Assembly (NCBI GenBank): GCA_949357655.1
Contig: CASHTG010000001.1
Coordinates: 3,596,001-3,660,000 of the forward strand
Direction of reading: 5' to 3'
Length of the DNA stretch: 64,000 nucleotides
DNA from: Parascedosporium putredinis
Lineage: Eukaryota; Ascomycota; Sordariomycetes; Microascales; Microascaceae
Both the position numbers and the translations under genes were made by a program. Positions 58,802 to 64,000 of this stretch are shown in pieces. The notes under the pieces are model-generated. The model made no database searches. It saw only the letters and a program-made list of their open reading frames with translations, and was not told the DNA's origin. Each line of letters starts with the position of its first letter. Position 1 is the first letter of the stretch.

Positions 58802-61800
58802 ACGGTTAACCGTCCTGTTTCCTATACCTGTTGCTATCACTATTGCATTGTAGATAAAGTGGATTTAGATGCAGAAGTAGAGGAAAGCGAATCCTGATGT
58901 ACTTTTTTGGACCTGACCCAACCCGACGACAATGAGCGGGCCGCGTCCCCTTTTGTCTTTGCTTTTTCGTGTCTGTTCGGCTCGATCTCCAGAACCCGGC
59001 GTGATCTATGTGCGTGCGCTAGTTATCAAACCCAAGCCTTCTTTTCTCGTGTTGGGGGCTAAGGGTGCAGGGCCAACATCAATGAAGACAGGATGGCGTT
59101 TTGATTTGAGATCATGTTGAATTCTTCTTCCCCCACTCCCACTCGTTGGCTCCGGCGTTCTGATGTCGATAAATCCGGAGCTACGAGTCCTTGGGGACTG
59201 TAAACACGGGAGGGACCGAGCCTAGGAGGACGTGACGGACCTAATGCTCCAGGGATTCATGTGTAGTGATGCCCGATGTCATGCACGGAGGAGATGAAAT
59301 ATGAGGGCTTTTCTTTTGCAGGAGCGGCCCGGGCTAGCTCAATTGGATTAGTTACAAGCCGGGAAGGTTGGAGGCTCGCCATGGCCAGCCGAACATGGGT
59401 TCGGCATCTGTCGTTCCGAGCGAGCGGACGAGAGATGGTGTCGCGAGAGTGGCTGACTAGGGCTTGATAGCGAAACCCGAGAGCTCAACGTTTGCGCACC
59501 ACCACGATGGGTCAGTCATTAATATCCTATATCGGTACTTGTAGGCTCACGACATGGAACCGGGCGATGAAGCGTCGGGCCAAGCCGGCAAGGATGTCAG
59601 AAGAGGAGGAGGGAAGGGGAAGGAGAAAGTGGGAGCCCCAGACCCTGGACACCGGTCGGCAAAATCTCCTCTCCCCTGTCAGAATCGGAAGATCGTGTTG
59701 GCAGCCTCATCTCCCACTCCTCGGGGAACCATGAGGCTCTCGCGAGGGCATCGAGAGAGCTTGTATCCCGGTGATCCATGCCTCTTTAAAAGACCTTGCT
59801 CAGCCTTGACCTTGCTTGCTACAAATACAAGAGTGAGGCGGACTCGCCTTGCCCTCTGCCATGCTCTCACCCGCGGTTCATGTGGCGACTCCTCATCATT
59901 CATACGTGTAGAGGTAAAAAGCACCATTCTAATACTCCGATCTCCCGTTGAGGCTGCAAATGATCTTTCTTTGCCTTTGCTTGAAAAAGAGTTTTTCGAT
60001 GGCTCATTCATGGCGGGTTCCCTTCCCTTTCGAAGGGGGTTATCGAGGCTGCTCTTTTCTTCGTATATTATTATTATTACTATTATTATGATACAATCAA
60101 GGCACTGGAAAAAGTCCTATTTGCCTTCAAGGCCCCAGAACCCTGGCCCCCAGACAAGGGCCCCCATGCATTTGGCTCGAGCTGCTGGTTCCATGATGAC
60201 ATGTATCAAGCACAGCTGCTTGACCAGAGCATGCACCCCAGGTTTCGATTTAGAGGCTGATTGATTTCTTTGTAACAATGACTGGGCCGCTCGTCATCCC
60301 CACTTGATATCAAACTCCTAGAATACCCTAATGGCTCTTTTTACTTTTTGCTGAGGGGATGCTGAGAAGAGGAGGAAACGAGAATGGGAAAAAGGCGAAG
60401 GAGGAAAAAGGAAAGAGCATTGGGTTGACAGAGAAAATGGGAGAGAAGCACCCAAGATTGGAGTCACACAACAAGGGGTAGGGGTATATATACCAGACCA
60501 GGGATTTGAGTTAGTTTTACAACGCTGGATTCACCGAGGCGTGAGCGAACCGGACCTTGGATACCAGCAACCCCAATCATCTACATCAATGGCAGCGATC
60601 TCGCCATGAATCATCGCTCACCACTGGGCGGGCTTGGTTTCTCTCTCTGCCTATCAAGAGTGGGATAAAGGGGGCCAACCGGTGCACTGAGGCATCCGTT
60701 TTGGCAGAACAAAAGCAGCGCGCAGGGCCGAACAATCAATCAACGGATCTCTTCCATCTGATGAGTTCTATTTGAAGGATCCATCTGTTGTCAGATCAGA
60801 TCCATCCAGGGTGGAGGGATGTACGCCGCCTGCAGACACCACACACCGTCGTTGGCTGCAGAGAGACATTGAGCGCACTGAGCGCCCTGAAAAGCCCACG
60901 CCCCCCCAACAAGAGAAAAAGCGCCACAGAGACCAAATCGGAGGTTTGAGCCTGGTTCTCGGGTCCCACTACCCACCATCACTTTTGAGATGAATGTTGC
61001 GCCAAATCCAGCTGGTGTGTGCGCGTGCATATTGGCAGACTTTGCACATCAAGCGGATTCAGCCATGGCAGACATGGATTCGCGTCCAGAAGAGAAGAGT
61101 GGAGCACGCCGATGCGCAACCTCCAAGATCTGGGTGCATTCCCATGCAGTGGCAGTGGGCACATCTGGCATGATAAGGGGACAGACAACGGCACGGCATT
61201 AAACCGCCGATAGGTTGATCACAGCGTGGATCATCCAAAGTGTAGTGCAACGAAGTGTCCAGTCGTTTTGGATGGACGGCAAGGGGGCCGGCGCTGAGCG
61301 AAAGCTCTTCGATACACTAGGCAACACGGTATTATTCGAGCCAGCCAGACGGACAGACATCCCATCGGGATTGATGAGTACTCCGGACGAGAGACAAGGT
61401 ATCGATGGGTCTATCATACGAAGTCATTTTGGCTCTCGCAATCCCTCCTGCCAAGGCAACACATCCACATGTTCCGTTCGCCTTCCTTTTTCCTCCACCA
61501 TTCTTTTCTAGGCCAGGTAGTTCCCGGTCAACCCCTGTATTGTATTCAGGGACCACGCCACGACAAGCCCGATAAGAGGGCCTCTTGCCTAATCTTGGGT
61601 CTTGGGCTGCAAAGAGGAATCTTCACTTCGCAAGCGTTGAACAGAGGAACCAAGCGGCCGGAGACTGCAGAGCAGGGGAGGCAGGGGGAAGGAGTGGGCG
61701 AATACCCTGAACGGGCTACTTTCATTTCCATGCTGTTGGGACAGCCGTTTTTTTCTCTCTTTTTCCCCCTCCCGTTTCCTTTTTCCCTCTCATGCTCCCC

Positions 61801-62278
61801 TTCACCGTGGCTGCCCGGGGAGGTGTTTTTTGGCGTCTCCTATTACTCCCTCCTTCTTGTCAGTCTGTTGGGCGCGGGAGGCTGCCTTGGATGTATGTTG
61901 TGCGTGTGTGCGTCGCCCATCATTCGCGGCGTTTGGGTGTACAATACATAGTGTGTAGCTCTCTCGGCGAATACTTTCAACTCCACGCCCCCTTGTTCGC
62001 TTGCCTTCCCCGGCCTACGCTTGCACGGAGTGAGAGTAGTTCAACCAGACCAGCGCAAGCTGGGACTAGGCCAGGTTCAGACACACACATGCTCACCAAA
62101 GTGCCGGTCTTTTTCCTTTTTCCCTTTCAGTTTTCCCAACTCAGTCTTTCCAAGGAAGAGGAAAAAAACTGCCAAGCTGAGGCGAGAAGACCACAGGCCA
62201 GGGACCGGTGAGCTACATGTACTGATCACTTTGTAGACGAAGATCCTTCTTGCAACAAAAGGATTCAAGGCGAGGAGG

Positions 62279-62305
62279 ATCATCATCATCATCATCATCA
62301 TCATC
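62279..62305. repeat. (ATC)n microsatellite
   Basis: Nine ATC/CAT units in intergenic DNA. Confidence 0.85.
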
Positions 62306-62840
62306 GCCAGTGGTAATACTCCTGAAGGGGAAAGCTGCGGAGGAGGAAGGAGACGAAAGGAGGAATCTCTTCCTATCCAAACAATGCCCTTGTAAGCCCA
62401 TCCGCCTTCTCTTCGAGTACACACCTACGCTTGAGCTTGGCCATTCGCCTTTACCTCTTTCCGTGCCGCCAGGGATATCTGTGGCCCCCTCCCTTGGTGT
62501 TTTAGCGGATCATCGAAACCGCCATCAGAGTCAAACCCAGCTCCTCGCTTCGTTTTTCCATTCGTTGGCTTCCTTTTGCTTATTCCCTTTTATCTCCGTC
62601 CCTTTTTCTCTCCTTCTTCCTCACCCTCTCCCTCACCTTGTCTCTTTTGTTCGAGTTTTTTCCCGCCTCTTGACGCCTCACCTTACGGCCACCCTTCCCC
62701 CATACCATCCTTCTCCTATATTTCTCCCTCCCTGATCTTTCTCTCGGGTACGTGGGTGGAAGAGATCATCAAGCCGAAGCAGGAGACGGGAAGGAAGGCG
62801 ATTCGTCAAAAAAAGAGAAGGGAGAGACGCAGAAAGAGAC

Positions 62841-62865
62841 CAAGAACAAGAACAAGAACAAGAAA
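62841..62865. repeat. (AAGAAC)n short tandem repeat
   Basis: About four copies of CAAGAA/AAGAAC in intergenic DNA. Confidence 0.75.
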
Positions 62866-63043
62866 AAGGTGGTGCTGAGCGGATCCTTGCGATCCGTCTC
62901 CATGGGTCCGGATCTTCTCTTCTCTCTTCCTTTTTCCCTTCTTAGTCCGATCTTACACATACTCACACCTTGGTTGCCTTCTTTGGAATAAAAAGGTGCA
63001 TATCGCATCCGCGTCCTAGGTCGTTCCATACTCTCTCCGGATC

Positions 63044-63100
63044 AACACATACGCACACACACACACTCACGCTCACACACATACACCTCCACACCCACCC
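63044..63100. repeat. (CA)-rich imperfect microsatellite
   Basis: CACACACACAC interrupted by TCAC, ATAC and CTCC, about 420 bp upstream of the hydrolase start. Confidence 0.7.
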
Positions 63101-63158
63101 ACATCTGCATGCCTATGCCCACTTCACCCACGCCTGATACGTCCCACACACGCATATC

Positions 63159-63166
63159 TATATAAA
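63159..63166 (+). promoter_or_regulatory. TATA-like element
   Basis: TATATAAA inside ATCTATATAAATATC, 350 bp upstream of the hydrolase ATG. It implies a 5' UTR of roughly 300 nt if used. The call is sequence-only. Confidence 0.35.
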
Positions 63167-63517
63167 TATCTACTCCCACTCTCGTTTTATATCCCCCTTT
63201 CTATAATCACTGTCGAGATTCAAGGCATCGCACCGGAGCAAGCGATCTCCGTCGAGATACAGACCGGGCAGATCTAACCACCCTTTCCCCAAAGCAACTT
63301 AGCGTACCGTAACGTCCCACAAGCTCGCCCGTCGCTAGCCCCGCCTTATTTTTTTCTCTCTCTCTTCATAACGTCCCTCAGTTACACTTGGGCGATCTCG
63401 TTTAGAGCGTCAAGGTACGAGGGAGAGCAAGTATCGAGGGAAATAATATCCTGTCAGAACCCCCTCCTCCCCACAAAACTCAAGAGCAAAGCAAGAGGAC
63501 AGATCAACACCACACCA

Positions 63518-64000
63518 ATGCCTTCGGATACGCTAAAATCTCTCGTCATCGGGGCCCCTCCGCCCCTCGACCCCGCGTGGGTAGAGTACGAGCAGGCCCA
63601 CTTAACGCCAGCCGCACCCAAGAAGAAGACGTACGAGGCTCCGACGGCGGTAGAGAGGCAGCGGACCTACGCCCAGGAGTGCCGGGCTCTGCACGCCCGC
63701 ATGATGGGTCCTGAAGCCCGGGACCACGAGCTTTCCAAGGGGATCGTGAAGACGCGGCTGACCACCACGTCGACCAAGGACGGCGCGACGATCCCCCTCC
63801 TCGCTTACACGCGTGAGGAGGATGCCGAGAAGGACCCGGACGTGGTCATCATCTACTTCCACGGAGGTGGGCTGTGGGTAGGCGAGGTTGACAGCGAAGA
63901 GCTCTCGTGCCGCAGGCTAGCGCTGGCGGGCAACCACGCCGTGTACTCGGTCGGCTACCGGCTGATGCCCGAGTACCTTGCCAGCGTGTGCGTGTCCGAT
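63518..64000 (+). CDS. alpha/beta hydrolase (HSL / alpha-beta hydrolase-3 type), partial at 3' end
   Basis: The frame is open from ATG at 63518 to the window edge (161 codons), with strong C/G third positions typical of coding DNA. The N-terminal ~70 residues are helical and charged (MPSDTLKSLVIGAPPPLDPA.., TAVERQRTYAQECRALHARM). The core begins with GATIPLLAYTREED and the oxyanion-hole motif VVIIYFHGGGLWVGE (HGGG, hormone-sensitive-lipase family). AVYSVGYRLMPEY corresponds to the D-Y-R-L-x-P-E block, with Val-Gly in place of the usual Asp. The nucleophile elbow (GxSxG) lies beyond the window. Substrate is unknown; such enzymes are esterases or lipases, often linked to secondary metabolism or detoxification. 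No missing base is needed in the visible part. Confidence 0.85.
   Translation, partial: MPSDTLKSLVIGAPPPLDPAWVEYEQAHLTPAAPKKKTYEAPTAVERQRTYAQECRALHARMMGPEARDHELSKGIVKTRLTTTSTKDGATIPLLAYTREEDAEKDPDVVIIYFHGGGLWVGEVDSEELSCRRLALAGNHAVYSVGYRLMPEYLASVCVSD

Larger units (their letters stand above)
58802..63517. other. 4.7-kb gene-poor region upstream of the alpha/beta hydrolase
   Basis: No supportable gene. It holds a TAGCTCAATTGG string near 59334 (tRNA A-box-like, no cloverleaf), a GATCCATC cluster at 60777-60812, an (ATC)n run, an (AAGAAC)n run, a (CA)-rich stretch and CT-rich DNA. The final ~1 kb looks like promoter plus leader of the hydrolase. Confidence 0.5.

Noticed and set aside
59325..59390. 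possible tRNA (TAGCTCAATTGG string)
   Set aside because: The A-box match is good but the downstream GGTTGGAGGCT is a poor B-box and no cloverleaf forms.

Overview
This window is nuclear DNA of a filamentous ascomycete (Pezizomycotina, probably Sordariomycetes). Genes carry short GT..AG introns of about 50-100 bp. Intergenic DNA is long and CT-rich. The protein set is fungal: Rac1, Med12, CENP-T, SURF1/Shy1, Lrp1, Cms1, a Nop6-like protein, ATP synthase subunit d, a GH17 glucanase and a GPI-type aspartyl protease. One retroelement has been destroyed by C-to-T change at CA/TG sites, the mark of repeat-induced point mutation (RIP). The species is not identifiable from the sequence alone.

Layout. 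0-9 kb is gene-dense: a ketopantoate-reductase-like gene running off the left edge (-), Lrp1/Rrp47 (+), MIX17/CHCHD2-10 (+), a UBX-domain protein (-), SURF1 (+), CENP-T (-). After a 4.3 kb gap come Rac1 (+) and a Nop6-like RRM protein (-). A complete but dead Ty1/Copia LTR retrotransposon lies at 17221-23051, with two ~185 bp LTRs and a 5-bp target-site duplication GATCT. Cms1 (-) follows, then a 3.9 kb gap, an F-BAR/RhoGAP protein (+), a MYND zinc-finger protein (+) and Med12 (-). After a 4.9 kb gap come an Asterix-family protein (+), a small secreted protein (+), a GH17 glucanase (-) and a GPI-type aspartyl protease (-). ATP synthase subunit d (+) and the 5' part of an alpha/beta hydrolase (+) close the window.

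Functional themes: mitochondrion (MIX17, SURF1, ATP7), nucleolus and ribosome/RNA processing (Lrp1, Nop6, Cms1), Rho signalling (Rac1 and a RhoGAP), and a secreted/cell-wall group at 48.6-54.5 kb.

The most striking global feature is that twelve of the nineteen genes can be read only if single missing bases are allowed for. I located 28 such sites. All are net -1, nearly all in or beside short homopolymers, and with them every gene's exon-phase arithmetic closes exactly. Several of these genes are normally essential, so systematic base dropping in the assembly is far likelier than mass pseudogenisation. Coordinates below are those of the sequence as given; protein lengths assume the missing bases. 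I found no convincing tRNA, rRNA or CRISPR locus and no clear candidate for a wholly new system.
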